A stretch of DNA of 64,000 nucleotides from Candolleomyces eurysporus (lineage: Eukaryota > Basidiomycota > Agaricomycetes > Agaricales > Psathyrellaceae), in assembly GCA_027579435.1 (NCBI GenBank), contig JANBPK010001063.1, positions 1-64,000 on the forward strand, written 5' to 3'. The notes under the pieces were generated by a model. The model made no database searches. It was not told the DNA's origin and saw only the letters and a list, made by a program, of their open reading frames with translations. The position numbers and the translations under genes were made by a program. Shown here piece after piece: positions 10,347 through 22,622 of the stretch; position 1 is the first letter of the stretch; the number at the start of each line of letters is the position of its first letter.

Positions 10347-12311
10347 CTCCAGAGGCAACTGGAAAATATATATAGAATTGACAGAGATCAAGACGGGAAG
10401 CAAGAAAACCCCGTCTGAATAGATCTTCAGTTTCTACTAGGTTTCTACGCCCAATCCAATCGGAGCAGATTTTGAAAGACTCCAAGCCCAGGGTGGGCTC
10501 CATTTTGAAAATGGGTGGCATCAAATCGAATGGAATGTATCCGGGCCACAGATTCTGTCCTTCGACTGTCAAGAAGATCAAACTTTGACAATCCAGGTGA
10601 CCAAGGTGGCCTGAGAAAATCTGGCGATTGGGCGGGGACGTGCAGAGAAGTATGCATATATCCTGATTCAGTTTGTAGCGGAGAGCGCCAGAAGCTAGGC
10701 ACGACCTCGAACACACAGCTTGGTGCCGGCTGAGCAGGAGCGGAAACCGGCCATTCCTTGAAGGGACCTTGTGCCGTTTATATGAATATGAATATGAAGA
10801 TGGTATAGAGTTGTGCTCCACCTTCTAGAAGAGGATAGCCTGGAGCAGCATGGAAAGGTGACCACCGGAGGTCCTGGAGTATTTCCGGGTGCTCGATTGT
10901 TGGTTTGATCTAATTACAGACTCACCCCACCGGTTCCTTGGTCAATTGGGACCCGCACTTTTGGGGATTGGGAGTGGTCCGTTTAATGGGGAGCTGCCAT
11001 TGACGAGAAGGCTATCCCACCCAGCCAGAGATTGAAGATTGCTCGTTATACCGAACTGTCGAGTCCACGATGTTCTCGGCTCCAAGCAAAAATCCTACTC
11101 TAGACGCATTTCTTCTTTGCTAGCGGTTGTGAATATCGTTATCTTACTTTACATGTTCTCTTCCACGTACTCCCAGTACCAAGACAATGATGATGACGCA
11201 TATCATGCTTTACGATTCCAAGTGTGTATTCAGGTCGATGGAATACATGCAATAATTAGAGTTGAAAGATCCAATAGCACCAGTAGGATTTCGGTGGACT
11301 GGTAGTTGGGGTATGTATGACGACATGTACAAGGAGGCATGTGTTTCTACTATTTGGCGGTTAAGCGCGGCATCCCCAAAAAACGGACATGGGTAGACCT
11401 TTTATGGATGGGCCGTTCATACGCGTGGCGACGGATCCNTTTTTTACTCTTGGAAAGGCTCTGGATTGATTGGTTGGGGAGGTCGGGTGCTCTAGAAGCA
11501 GGTCGCCGGTTCTTCGGCCAATTGGGGCCCGGAGGTTTGGAGCTGGAGTGGGTCAGTGCTATGGGGTGTTGGCGCAGCGACGACGGTGACTCGGACTAAA
11601 GCTTTGTTGGTGGATAGGTTCTGGATATGAGCAATCGTCGTGTGGTGTTGGATACGGATGACCGATGCGTGTGCACGCCTTCGATGTCATCGATGAGCTC
11701 TATTAGCACGGGCAAAGGTCCTGGTGACTGCGAGAGGGTTGATAAAGGCCTTGGCTAAGAGACGCTTTGCAGTGTTTTTTCTCGTGAGGCACCGGGCTCA
11801 GCTCAACCTAGTTCAGCATGCTCAAAATGACATATTGTTGCCTCCACCGGTTCTTTTCTTTGTGTCGATGCAGGCGGCGTGCTAACAACAATATCAGGAA
11901 TCGAGAGGAAACCGCCAGGGATGTAACCCTAGGCAAGGATGCTCAACAATTCAAGACGATTCTCGGGGTTGGTCGCCGCCGGATGGTGTTGTTCAGATTT
12001 TTAAGCGTGCTTCCTCGGGTGGTTGCGCGCTCAAGTACCTGTGAAGCAGGAGTTTATTGAAAACCCGTCATGGATGATACAACCAACACCGAAAGGTCAC
12101 TCGGTGGGAGCCAAGGCCTGGCCTGAGGTCTCAGCAAGAGGACGTGTACTGGCAGCCGCTGCTGAACCTGCTTTTCTGTATGCTCCTACCATCGGAAGAC
12201 AGGATGTGTTGGAGCATGGTCCAGTGTTCTAGAGACCCAGTGTACTTGTCGCCAATCCTTTATATCCCTCGGCCTACTCTTCCTATCCATACTAATATAC
12301 ACTCATTGCAA
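10347..12311 (-). repeat. Tandem unit 2 of the array, gene lost
   Basis: The upstream module at 10347-10700 closely matches the other units. The 11.3-11.4 kb part is a weaker match to the unit-1/3 spacer (TATGTATGACGAC...). Where the cysteine-rich gene would be expected (about 11.85-12.3 kb) no signal peptide or CPGP module is found in any frame. The short frames at 11039-11305 and 11818-12060 have no family support. Confidence 0.6.
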
Positions 12312-13338
12312 GTCCAGAGGATACTAGGAAAATATATAGGATTGACAGAGATCGGGACAGGAAGCAAGACAGCCCATCTGAGTTAATACCCCGTCTCTAT
12401 GAAATCTAATTGAAGTGGAATGACTGCAAGCCCGGAGTGGGTTCCATTTTGAAAGTGGGTGGCGTTAGATTAAATAGAATTTATCAAGAAATCACACACT
12501 GACAATCCAGGCGACCAAGGTAGCCTGAGAACCTCTGCTGATTGCGTATATCCTGATTCAGTTTGTAGCGGAGAGCGATCCTGAAAATCCAAGCTAAGCT
12601 GGTCGACATCGAACATAAAGATAGTATGGAGCTGTTAGCCACCTTCTAGAAGCTGCATGATCACCAGAGGTCCTAGAGTTTTTCTGGGCCCTCGGTTGTT
12701 GTCTTGGTCCGATTCTCGACTCAGTCCAATGCAAACCCGAGAAACTCGGAGCTTCAGAGATTCGAGGTGACTATGGGCGTTCAGTATGTTCTTTTGGGAG
12801 CTGCCAGACGACGATGACTCAATTGTCAGCCGCGATGATAACTGGTTGAAAAAACAGGACATGTGACATTTGCATCGCATCACTCTCCGAACTCCGAACC
12901 TCACTGGTTCGATAAGTATCCAATCTCAGTGCTGGCACATACATGCAGTAATTTAGACAAACATCACTAGTGGGATTTTTTCGTTGAATTGAAAGCTGTG
13001 ATATGTATGACGACTAGTTCGAGTACGAGAAGCACGTGCCTATGGAGCTTAGGCGCCGCGCGCCTACCCAAGTTGAAATGGGCAAGGGTGGACTCTTTAC
13101 TTGGGGAGGTGATAGTATTCGTTTTCTACACGTCCTCACATCAAAATCATAGCATTTCATGCATCTAGCTACAGTGGAGCGTGTTACGCTTCTCTCACTT
13201 TGAACGTTTGAACTCGAGCCATTGTCCAATCTCGCCGCTGGGGTTCATGTGCTTTCACTGTTTTGTATAGCTGACACGACGATGAGCTTTATAGCACTTT
13301 TTTCTTCCNTTTTTTTTTTGTACTAGGCTTGAAACCAT

Positions 13339-13377
13339 CCGTTATTGTGAGCAAAGATGAAGCGCTCACAACAACGG
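13339..13377. repeat. Conserved hairpin downstream of array copy 2
   Basis: Arms 13339-13352 and 13364-13377 pair with one mismatch (CCGTTATTGTGAGC against GCTCACAACAACGG). It is the counterpart of the perfect hairpin at 9598-9636 and lies at a similar distance from the gene's stop. The loop is changed while most of the pairing is kept. Confidence 0.65.
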
Positions 13378-13597
13378 GTGCTGAGGGGGCGCGGGGTCCT
13401 ACTAACAGTCTCTATAGGTGCAATTACTTTCACCATCCTTCATTTTCATATTTTCTATCTACTAAGCCCTCACATTGCACCAAATAGAGGCTAGTTCAAG
13501 TTTAAATTCTGTCCATATACATTAAACTCGATAATCCAAACATCGTTTAGCACTGGCCGTGAGACCTTGATTGATGAAGTCAAACGAAGTGGACGCC

Positions 13598-13998
13598 TCA
13601 CGTCGCTTTCGCTTCACTAGCAGGAGCACTTTCCCTGTCGTTGTAGCGACAGCACTGGAAGCTAGTGGGTCCAGGGCAGTAGCCTATTGAAATAAAGCGC
13701 AAGCGCTAATTCAGAGACAGGCAAACAAATTCGTGGCAAGGTGCCTACCAGGGGTCGTATATCCAGAGCAGTTGTTCACGAATTCGCATTGACCAGTAGT
13801 AAGGCACTTTTTAGTGCAGCATTGCACGTTGGGTGGGTCGTGAAGACAGAAGCCCGGGTTCGATGTCCCTCCGGCGTTGCGGCAATTGGCGGTCGAGATG
13901 CAGATGCCAGGAGTACTATTCGAGAGCCAACACGGGTCATTCAATGCGTACGAGAGAAGGGGGACAGTGGCGAGGACGCCGAGAAATAAGCTTCGCAT
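13598..13998 (-). CDS. Small secreted cysteine-rich protein (array copy 2)
   Basis: Encodes 111 aa in two exons (intron 13684-13748, 65 nt). Signal peptide MRSLFLGVLATVPLLSYA, then the same two-module cysteine pattern as the gene at 9853-10274 (STPGICISTANCRNAGGTS, G.CLHDPPNVQCC, CLTTGQCEFVNNC, GYCPGPTSFQCC) and the same Ala/Ser/Lys tail. The tail is 7 residues shorter because the SAPA repeat is contracted. All cysteines are retained while the residues between them vary (YVAD to WLSN, TTTS to STAN). That pattern fits selection on a disulfide scaffold. It is divergently placed against an inverted decayed copy at 14727. Confidence 0.85.
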
Positions 13999-14072
13999 AG
14001 TTGAGATTGAGGATGGGGCTGAGAATGTTTCTCGAGGTTTGGGAAAGACGAGTCCAATGAAAGGATTTTATA

Positions 14073-14560
14073 GTCCAGAAGTCACTAGAAATATATATAG
14101 AACTGACGGAAATCAGGCCAGGAAGCGAGAAAACCCCGTCTGAATGAATCTTCGGTTTCTGCTAGGTTTATACGCCCAATCCAATCGGAGCAGATTTTGA
14201 ATAACTTCAAGCCCAGAGTGGGCTCTATTTTGAAAATGAGTGGCATCAGATCGAATGGAATCTGTCCGGGTCACAAATTCTGTGCTTCGAGTGTCAAGAT
14301 ATTCCTTGGGCGGGGAAGTGCACGGAAGTCTGCATACTATATCCTGATTCAGTTTGTAGCGGAGCGACCATGATAATTATAAATCGAAGCCGTGCTGGTC
14401 GACCCCGAATGTGAAGATGGGATAGAGTTGATAACCTCACAACGCCTGAAACAGCATGGAAAAGTGATCACCAGAGGTCCTGGAGTCTTTCCGGGTGCCA
14501 ATTGTTGTCTTGGTCTAATCACAGACTCACCCCACTGGTCCCTCGCCAATGTTTAGGGAG
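14073..14560 (-). promoter_or_regulatory. Upstream module of array copy 2 (fourth copy of the repeat)
   Basis: Starts about 75 bp upstream of the ATG at 13998 and matches the upstream modules at 8343, 10347 and 12312, including TCCAGA, an AT-rich AAATATATATAGAA TATA-like stretch, AGGAAGC, and the TATATCCTGATTCAG block near 14339. That four copies survive beside variable or absent coding sequence suggests it is the promoter region, but this is inferred from position only. Confidence 0.5.
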
Positions 14561-14726
14561 CTACCGGGAGGGCGATGACCCTGCATTAGCATCAGCTAGT
14601 TATTCATTCAGATGGGTGTTCCTGCTTCCTGTCCTGCTATCTGGTAATCCTATCGTTCCAGTAACCTCCGGAATGATATCCTGACTTGTCTATCCCACGC
14701 TTCGAGAAAACGTTTCAGCTTCAACC

Positions 14727-15120
14727 ATGCGAAGCCTTTTGCTGTGTCCTCGCCATTGACCCCCTTCTTTCGTACGCGTTGAGTGACCTGCCACTGGGAT
14801 GCACTCGCGATGGTGCTCTCGCCATCTGCATCTCAATTTCCTCTTCCTCAGAGGCGGCGGGACTCTGCAACCCAGCTTCTGTCTTCTGCGTGCAATGCTG
14901 CGCCAAACGGTGCCTTGGGACCGGTACATGCCAATTCGTGAACAAATGTCCCGGATACACAACCCCCTGGTAGAGAACTTGCCGCAGAATTGATCCCCGT
15001 CTCTGAATAGCGCTTGCGCTATAAATAGGTTATCGCCCTGGACCCTCTAGCTTCCAGTGCTGTCGCATTGGCGAAAACGAAAGTACTAGTGAAGCGAAGC
15101 GAGGTGTCCGCCTCTTCTAG
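14727..15120 (+). pseudogene. Inverted, decayed copy of the secreted cysteine-rich gene
   Basis: A plus-strand copy of the same gene. ATG at 14727, but a frameshift follows about eight codons in. The body (DPLLSYALSDLP, CQFVNKCPGYTTP) then reads in another frame. The intron equivalent is 14970-15028, but an extra C before the donor shifts the phase. Exon 2 carries GYRPGPSSFQCC, so one conserved Cys is now Arg. The upstream region (about 14570-14726) contains the inverted counterpart of the AGGAAGC module. It is therefore a whole inverted unit, head to head with the gene 13598-13998. Confidence 0.7.
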
Positions 15121-15259
15121 CTTCATTGAAATTTCTAATAGGCCTGAGGGCGAATCAAGGTGTCGCGTCTAGGTCATTGGATTATCGAGTCATATTACTT
15201 TGCAGGATATAGTTTTTACGTACAGAAGGCGATGAAAAAGATAATTTCCTCGAGATGTA

Positions 15260-15306
15260 ACGCGTCACGATATTGAAGTAAACACGACACGTCACACATC
15301 ACGCGT
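15260..15306. promoter_or_regulatory. Two ACGCGT (MCB) sites upstream of MSH2
   Basis: ACGCGT occurs at 15260-15265 and 15301-15306, 118 and 77 bp before the MSH2 start codon. ACGCGT is the MluI cell-cycle box bound by MBF-type factors, and it controls S-phase genes including mismatch-repair genes in yeasts. Binding here is inferred from sequence and position. Confidence 0.55.
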
Positions 15307-15377
15307 CGAGTCACGGAGAAGTGTCACGCTCCTATTGCTTTGAATTCGCGTTCAGTGTTGCTGCTGGCATCGGCATC

Positions 15378-18300
15378 ATGTACGGAAAAGACAAGGACGA
15401 CGACAAGAACGCAGGTAAGCATCCAATTCCATTTTATTCTGAGGTTCAGAGAACTAAAAGCAATATCTAGAGCAAACTGCAGACCCCGGTCTCATCTCCT
15501 TCTTCAACAAGCTCCCACCAAAATCCCCCGAGAAAGGCACGCTCCGACTCTTCCAAAGGACTGCTGGGGGAGACGAGTACTTTGCTGCCTATGGTCCTGA
15601 CGCGGTTTGGGTCGCGCAGCATGTGTTTCACACCAACTCGGTCATCAAATATCTCGGTCCTGGAGGACGAGCGGCGGGTTTGCCAAGTGTTTCGTTGAAG
15701 ACTAGTGTCGCGCAGTCGACACTGAGGGAGGCGTTGACTACTAAGCAGTTGAAGATTGAGATTTGGGTGCAGGAGGCGGGGGCTGGGAAGAAGTCCGCCC
15801 AATTTAGGCTGGATAAGGAGGTGAGTTTTGTCTACCATTCCGGTATGCACTGCGCCGTTATTTACTGAGGGACTTTTGGTTGCATAGGCGTCACCCGGAA
15901 ATCTGCAAGCTGTTGAAGATTTATTGTTTTCCAGCAATGATTTGTTGTCTGCACCGATTGTGATGTCTGTAAAGCTTGCAAGTGCTGCTGCCGGACAGGC
16001 GTCGACAAAGGTCAAGGCTCTAGGTGTCGCTTTCGCGGATACGAGTCGAATGGAACTTGGGGTGGCAGACTTTGTGGATACCGAGCTGTACTCCAACCTT
16101 GAGGTGTGTTTGCATGATATGCTCTGTCAGTTGACAAATGCTCACCTTCGTTTTTTGTAGTCGCTGGTGATTCAGCTTTCGGTGAAAGAGGCTATCATAC
16201 CCAGTGGAACGTCTTCTGGCACAAGTGACCGTGATATCGACTTGAACAAACTTAAAGGTGTTTTGGAGCGGTGTGGTGTCGTTATCACAGAGAGGAAGCC
16301 AAGTACGTCCGCCCTTTTCATGCGACTTTTTGAGCTCTTTGTCTGACCGGAGGGTTCGCAGGCGAGTTTATGGCTAAAAACATCGCTGATGTGTTGTCTG
16401 AATTGCTTGTCTCCTCTTCAGTTCTTTCAGGGTCTTCAGCTGATCCTTCGACTGTTATTCGTGCGTCTCTCAGCTTTTCCGGGGCCTTCGTACACTGAAC
16501 CGTTCATTCATTCCTCGTTCAGCTCAACTCGGGCTGCCCAACGCGCCAGCTGCGTTATACGCCTTGACTTCGTACCTGTCGTTGTTAAGCGACTCATCGA
16601 ATCATGGAAGCTATAAATTACGAACGCATGATTTGACGCAGTATATGCGGCTAGATGCGAGTGCTCTCAAAGCGCTCAGTCTGGTTGACACTTCCGGGCA
16701 ATCGGTACGCTGCCCCTGGTGCTCCCATGTCTTTTTACGGCCGTTCTGATGTTTTGAAACAGGGAACTTCGCGCAAAAACGATACTCTGTTCGGATTGCT
16801 CAATAAATGCAAGACTGCGCAGGGTTCGAGGTTGCTTGGGATGTGGTTGAAGCAGCCGTTGACAAACCTTCACGAAATTCGTACGTCTAGATTATATTTT
16901 CCTACATTCGTGTTGAGACTAATCAGCTGCCAGGTCGGCGACAGGACCTCGTGCAGCTTTATGTGGACGCGATGGGTGCAAAGAGGATTATCCAGGTTGG
17001 TTCATTTCTCAACGTTCGTATTACACCCCTTTCTAATTTCGATGCCGTAGGACGAATACTTGAAATTTATGCCTGACATGCATCGCTTGTCCAAGAGGTT
17101 CCAGAAAGGGTTGGCGAACCTGGAGAACGTCGTACGGGTATATCAAATGGTTCTCAAGGTATGAAAGACCTGCTCTCTTACTATTAGCGTCTTGCTCATA
17201 CTAGGTTTTTCTCAGCTCACCGGCTTGATTCAAGAGTTGAGCAACACGATCGAGGAGTACGATGATTTCGCTGAGTTGGTCGAAGATCAGTATCTCAAGC
17301 CCTTAAAGGTAATTCACATCCACTACCTTGATAGAAGTGTGGAAGGATGACGTACTGACTGAATCTTTGCAGGAAGCTGAGGCGAGTCTGTCAAAGTATT
17401 CCGAGATGGTCGAACAGACTATCGATTTAGAGGAGCTCGACCGGCACAACTACGTTATTAAACCTGACTATGATCCTCAACTCGAGGCTCTCGCTAAGAC
17501 TATTTCGAAGGTGCGCCCTTGGCTTCCTCTCCTACTCCTTTTTCTTCCCCTTTTGTTCAAAGCTCATGTCTTTGTTTTGTTAGGTTCGAGACGGTTTGGA
17601 TGAGGAACACGCAGAGGTCGGAGAAGAGCTTGGGTTGGAGTTGGATAAGAAGCTTCATCTCGAGAATAATCAAGTGTATGGATATTGTTTCCGGCTCACT
17701 AAGAACGTACGTACTTTCCCTCTCCCCCTCTCTCTCCCTCCTCTTCCCGTCGCTTGACCCCTCATGCTAATTTCCTCCCTCCTCTTTCCAGGATGCCAAA
17801 AACCTCCCGAAGAAGTTCATCGACCTTGGAACTAACAAGAGTGGAGTGTTTTTCTCTACGAAGAAGCTTAAGAGCTTGTCGGAAGAGTATAAAGAGGCGT
17901 CTCAGGCTTATTCGAGAACGCAGTCGACTTTAGTCAAACAGGTCGTCGGGATTGCTGCAACATACACTCCCGTGCTTGAATCTCTCAACGATGTCATTGC
18001 GCATTTGGATGTGATTCTCAGGTTCGCTATCTCGTTCAGCTCTTCGTTGGAAATTGGAAAGTGCTGACCGCTCTTGTGCTATATCGTAGCTTTGCGCATG
18101 TAGCATGCAGCGCACCAACTGCCTACACGAAGCCGAAGGTGTTGGAGAGTGGCGGTGGTAACCTCAAGCTTTTGGAAGCACGGCATCCTTGTCTTGAGGT
18201 GCAGGATGATTTGATCTTTATGGCGAATGATATCCATATGGAAAAAGGTTCGTGAAATATTTTTATTATACGAAGACGTGTTGTTTGATTTTGACCGTTC

Positions 18301-19478
18301 ACCTATAGGCGCATCTGAGTTCCAGATTATCAGTAAGGAACACTTGATTATTCTTTCCCGATGATTTTGCTCAAGTATTCCTGCGTTGTAGCTGGACCAA
18401 ATATGGGTGGCAAGTCGACGTATATTCGCCAGGTGGGTCAATGCCCTGTTTTTCGAACCAAAGGGTCTGACTTTTCATTGTGTCATGAATTAGACTGGAG
18501 TCATCGCTCTCATGGCACAAATCGGCTCCTTCGTACCATGCAGCGAAGCCGAGTTGCCCATCTTTGATTCCATCCTCTGTCGAGTGGGTGCGGGTGATAG
18601 CCAGCTCAAGGGTGTTTCGACGTTCATGGCGGAGATGTTGGAAACCGCTACGATTCTTCGGGTACGTTCCTCCCTCTCAACTCTTGTATTGCCCCATCAA
18701 GGCTAACTGAGAATGATCCTTTGATAAAACTAGTCCGCCACCAGCGATTCCCTCATTATCATCGACGAACTAGGACGAGGCACTTCGACGTACGACGGGT
18801 TCGGCTTGGCCTGGGCTATTTCAGAGCACATCGCCTCTGAGATCCATGCCTTTTGTCTCTTTGCAACTCACTTCCACGAACTCACAGCACTGGATCAGCA
18901 AATCAAGCATGTGAAAAACTTGCATGTTGTGGCTCATGTTTCAACGGAGGACGAGCAGCGCAAGATTTCGTTGCTGTATAAAGTTGAGCCCGGGGTTAGT
19001 GACCAGAGTTTCGGGATACATGTTGCGGAGTTGGCGCATTTCCCGGAAAATGTTATCAAGGTTCGTACGAGGGTTTTCTGGATTCAGCGTGTTCCCGGTG
19101 ACTCATGTGTGGGCTCTTCATTCAGCTGGCGAAACGTAAGGCCGTGGAGCTGGAAGATTTCGGCAAAGGTGAGATAGATTTCTTGACTCGTAATAGACTG
19201 CATTCTAAAAGATACATCTCCTCGTAGTTGACAAGGAAGACTCCGAAAAGTTCGACGAACAGACGACAAAAGAAGGCGTCCAAATCATGGAAAATATCCT
19301 CCGATCCTGGGTCTCCCAGACTACAGCAATGGACGTCGAAGGCGGTGATGACGACGTTGAAATGGGCGACGACACTTTCGAGACGCAGCTCAAGCAATTG
19401 GTGGACTGTATCCAAGCGCAGGGAGCTGCGATAGAAAATAACGCTTGGCTGAAGGACGTGATTGAGTCCTTGCAGTGA
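15378..19478 (+). CDS. MSH2: DNA mismatch repair protein MSH2
   Basis: Encodes the MutS-family protein that pairs with MSH6 or MSH3 to recognise mismatches and small loops in the nucleus. My gene model has 20 exons and 19 introns of 53-85 nt (the first 15415-15470, the last 19169-19227) and gives 969 aa, close to the usual 930-965. Visible parts: mismatch-binding domain start ([23 protein letters not shown]), connector, lever with [15 protein letters not shown], clamp, and ATPase with Walker A GPNMGGKS (about 18395-18420, split from its ITG by an intron), signature [11 protein letters not shown], Walker [17 protein letters not shown] and the HFHEL loop, then a helix-turn-helix tail. No frame break is needed anywhere. 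The start is supported by a short first exon [12 protein letters not shown], and two MCB sites lie upstream. It converges with the Trm4 gene 188 bp away. Confidence 0.97.
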
Positions 19479-19666
19479 GCGAGCATCCAGGTGCAGCGCC
19501 TCTTTTTCTTGTTGCCCCCTCGAACCGAATACCCGCCCGTCGATCACCGCTTTTATTTGCTTTGCTTTCATTTTCTTGTTGCACATATCATCCATCATCC
19601 ATTCACGGACGCATGCATTGTACATAGATAGATATTCGCATGTTTGTAAAAGTTGACTTAATGTTA

Positions 19667-22622
19667 TTAATCTTGATCTAATCCTTCTCGCTTGTTGCCG
19701 GGAGGTTTGACGCCTTCTAGGAGGTCTTTGCCAAAGAGACGTACGCTGAGGGCACTAGATGAATCCGAATGTCAGCCATGCCGACGAGTGCCCAACATAT
19801 GAAGACTGTCGGCTCACCTCTTAGCTTTCTTGTCGATCATCAGTGACAACGATACATTCGATTTCCAGATGGGCAGGACGAGGTCGTGCGTCAATACGAC
19901 CCCATCGTTTTCCTCTGGAGGGAAACGAACGATGAGGCTGCCAGTGGCTGGAACAAAAAATGGAATAGTCAGCCGACGCGCTTAACGAAAGGTGGCTGGC
20001 CAACTCACAAGACTCGTCAATCTGCTCCCTAAACTTCTCCTCAAACGTCGCCACCAACGGATAATACGACTCCAAGAAAGTCCTGAGTGCACTCAAACTA
20101 CCCGTCAGTATCGCACCGGGCTCGACAAAAGGTAGGACTACGGGCAGCCCCTCTCCCAGCACCCTATACTGCGCATCAAGACCTTTACCGGCTTCTTGCT
20201 TGGTGAAGACTTTAGTGCCGGCGGCGGTGAGGCGGAATTTTTGGTAGTCGTTGTGGGTGATGACAGCTTTTACGAGGGCGTTGGACAGGTAGAAGGACCG
20301 GATGGGGGTGTGCACGCTTTCAACGTTTCTGACGAGGACGTTGTGGGATGGGAAGGATGGGATTATTTTGAGTCTGGTTCTACGTAGGAGAAGATGGTGT
20401 GAGTGAAGACTGAAAATGGATGGGTGAGAGGAAATGGATAACGACGTACAAACAGGCTTGGAGGAGAGGATGGTCTTGAGGGAGGTAGATGTAAGGATTC
20501 TCTTTGAATGTCCCGTCTCCTTTTACACCTTTTGAACTGGAAGCTACGGCTGGAGCGCTAGCTTCTGCGTCGCCTGTATCCATGGACTCGGATGGTGAAC
20601 CAAGATCATCTTCCGGGGCCTCCTCTTCTATCGCGGAGACAGGCGGTTCAGGTCCAGTCTCATCTATAGCAGAGATCGGTTCTGAGGAAGCTTCTTCCTC
20701 TTCTACTGTGGAGGCAGGCTCTATAGAAGGCTCTTCGTCAATAGTGTCGTCGGACTCCTCTATCCTGGGCCGTTTGGACTCCGGGAGCTCATCGGTTTCG
20801 GCATGTTCCCTTTTCCTGTACACTCAAGGTTCAACAGAGACAGCAGACAAAGTATATCCACACCTACCGCTGAGGTTTAGATTTAGCTGANTTTTTTCTT
20901 TCTCTCAAGGACGGCGACAAAGAAGCCACCTGTGTCCTGAAGGTGAGGATATATCCTCATACTATAAGAATGCGAGTAATTAGCTGCTTTTCACCTCCGG
21001 AAGAGAAGAGAGAAAGACGTACCACCGCTCGATGTGCAATTCTTCGATGTTCTCGGGTGCCCACTGGGTCTTCGAGAATCGGGCCTTGGTCGAGTCGTCG
21101 AGGGAGGAGGTCATTAGGTCTTCCCATGTTTCGAAGAAGGTCTTAGCAGTTCTGTCGGTTGAGGTAATCCAAGTCTTTAGGCCGGGTCGGCGCTGCAGGG
21201 AAGGGAATTTGTCGGAGACGTCGACCAGCTCGAAAGCTAAAGTCAAGGTTGGTACGAGTCGTTATCAGTTGGAGGCAAGACGCACCAGGATTAGAGTTGA
21301 GTGCAGCACAGATGACGGCCTCGTTCTCCACCGGGTTCAACGAACATGTCGAGTACACGATTCGGCCAGTTCCGTCTTTGGTGAGCATCCGCATGGCACG
21401 TTGCAATATCCGGACTTGAAGACTATGTCAAGTCGAGATTGAGTACGGCCCGGGCACTGATTAAGGAGAGAGGAAAGAACGAACCTATGCAACCCATTAC
21501 CATCCATCGGCTGCCACGACTTCCATATCCCAATGTTCTTCCTCATAGTACCATCTCCGCTGCAAGGCACGTCGCATAAAATCCTATCAAACATCAAGGG
21601 TTCAGGCTTGTCCGACTGAGGGAGTGAAGCATGGTCTTTGGTGTTAAAATTGGCGGGTACTCTGATAACAGGATAGTTGGACGCGTCTAGATTTGTGACC
21701 ATGAGGGCGGGGCTGGGTAGACGGGCCGATTGGTGGATGAGGAGGTGAGTGCGCTTGTTGTCGCTGTCGTTGGCGACGAGGAGGCCGGAGGGGATGGAGG
21801 AAGAAGTGAGCGTGTCTTGAGAGTGGAGGGCTTCGAGGATCTGGGCGGTCTGAAGTGGGAGGTTAGATATTGAAGCAAAGTAGGCATTTTGCACACACTT
21901 TGGAACCGGGTGCAGCGCACATGTCCATCACCTATACGACGCGATCATGAGTCGAGGAAAAGCGACCTGGGGAACATGGCATACTTTATGGTGGGGCTCG
22001 ACGTCGAGGAAGAGAGGGGGGGATCATGCTGACTGCTTCCTGTCTACTGATATTGCCCTATTCGAAGGTGATTCAATGCTCGGGAAAGGTAGGCAAACGG
22101 GGAGGACGTACAACTTCGGTCTCAAAGACCAAGAAAGAATGAAACTTTTTGAACTCGGGTTGCCTGCGAAGGACCTTTTTGGGGACGTTGAACTGCCAGG
22201 CGAGGCCGTCTGGGTACCACGGAAGCTGAACTGGGGGCGGTAGCTTCTCATCCTCGAAGACGATATCGCTCAGACTGGGTACATGGACATCGGTGATAGT
22301 CTTGTTGAGCGAGTGTGCCGTCTGCCTGCTCCCAGCAACCCTGAACGTCGTAGGCAGATGCCTCCTCATCGCATCGAGCATCTCTTCAAACTCTTTCTCG
22401 TCAGCGAACAACGACTGCTTCCTGTAGTATCGAGTAAAGCGTTCGTTGTGCATGTCGAGCTTTTCGATGAGGTCAGTGCGCCCCGGGCCATCTGCTGGTG
22501 CGGGGACAGTTGGGTCCGTGCGTGGCCCCCGGGATTTACCCCCTCGACCGCCTTTCTATAAGAACATTTGGTGGGTGGAATCGAGCGTGGAGAGGAAAAA
22601 AACATACGCGACCTCGACCCAT
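19667..22622 (-). CDS. TRM4: tRNA (cytosine-5-)-methyltransferase, Trm4/NSUN2 type
   Basis: Uses S-adenosylmethionine to methylate cytosine C5 in tRNAs, mainly in the nucleus. My model has 12 exons (introns 22556-22607, 22058-22111, 21932-21984, 21850-21898, 21423-21484, 21237-21285, 20962-21022, 20816-20867, 20380-20449, 19948-20008, 19755-19817) and gives about 775 aa. Motifs: basic N-terminus MGRGRKGGRGGKSRGPR; VG-less GNISRQEAVSMIPPL; SAM motif DMCAAPGSKT; motif IV ILCDVPCSGDGTMRKN with its Cys; motif VI IVYSTCSLNPVENEAV with the catalytic Cys. An acidic, Ser-rich linker and a PUA-like C-terminal region follow. Two one-base excesses must be ignored: N at 20891 and a 7-G run at 22016-22022. 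Both sit in homopolymers, so I read the gene as intact. Confidence 0.95.

Larger units (their letters stand above)
12312..14072 (-). repeat. Tandem unit 3 of the array
   Basis: Direct repeat of unit 1 through upstream module, spacer, GC-rich block (13052) and hairpin (13339-13377), ending in the gene 13598-13998. N at 13309 lies in a long T run. The module 12312-12600 has no gene next to it on its downstream side, because unit 2 lost it. Confidence 0.7.
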
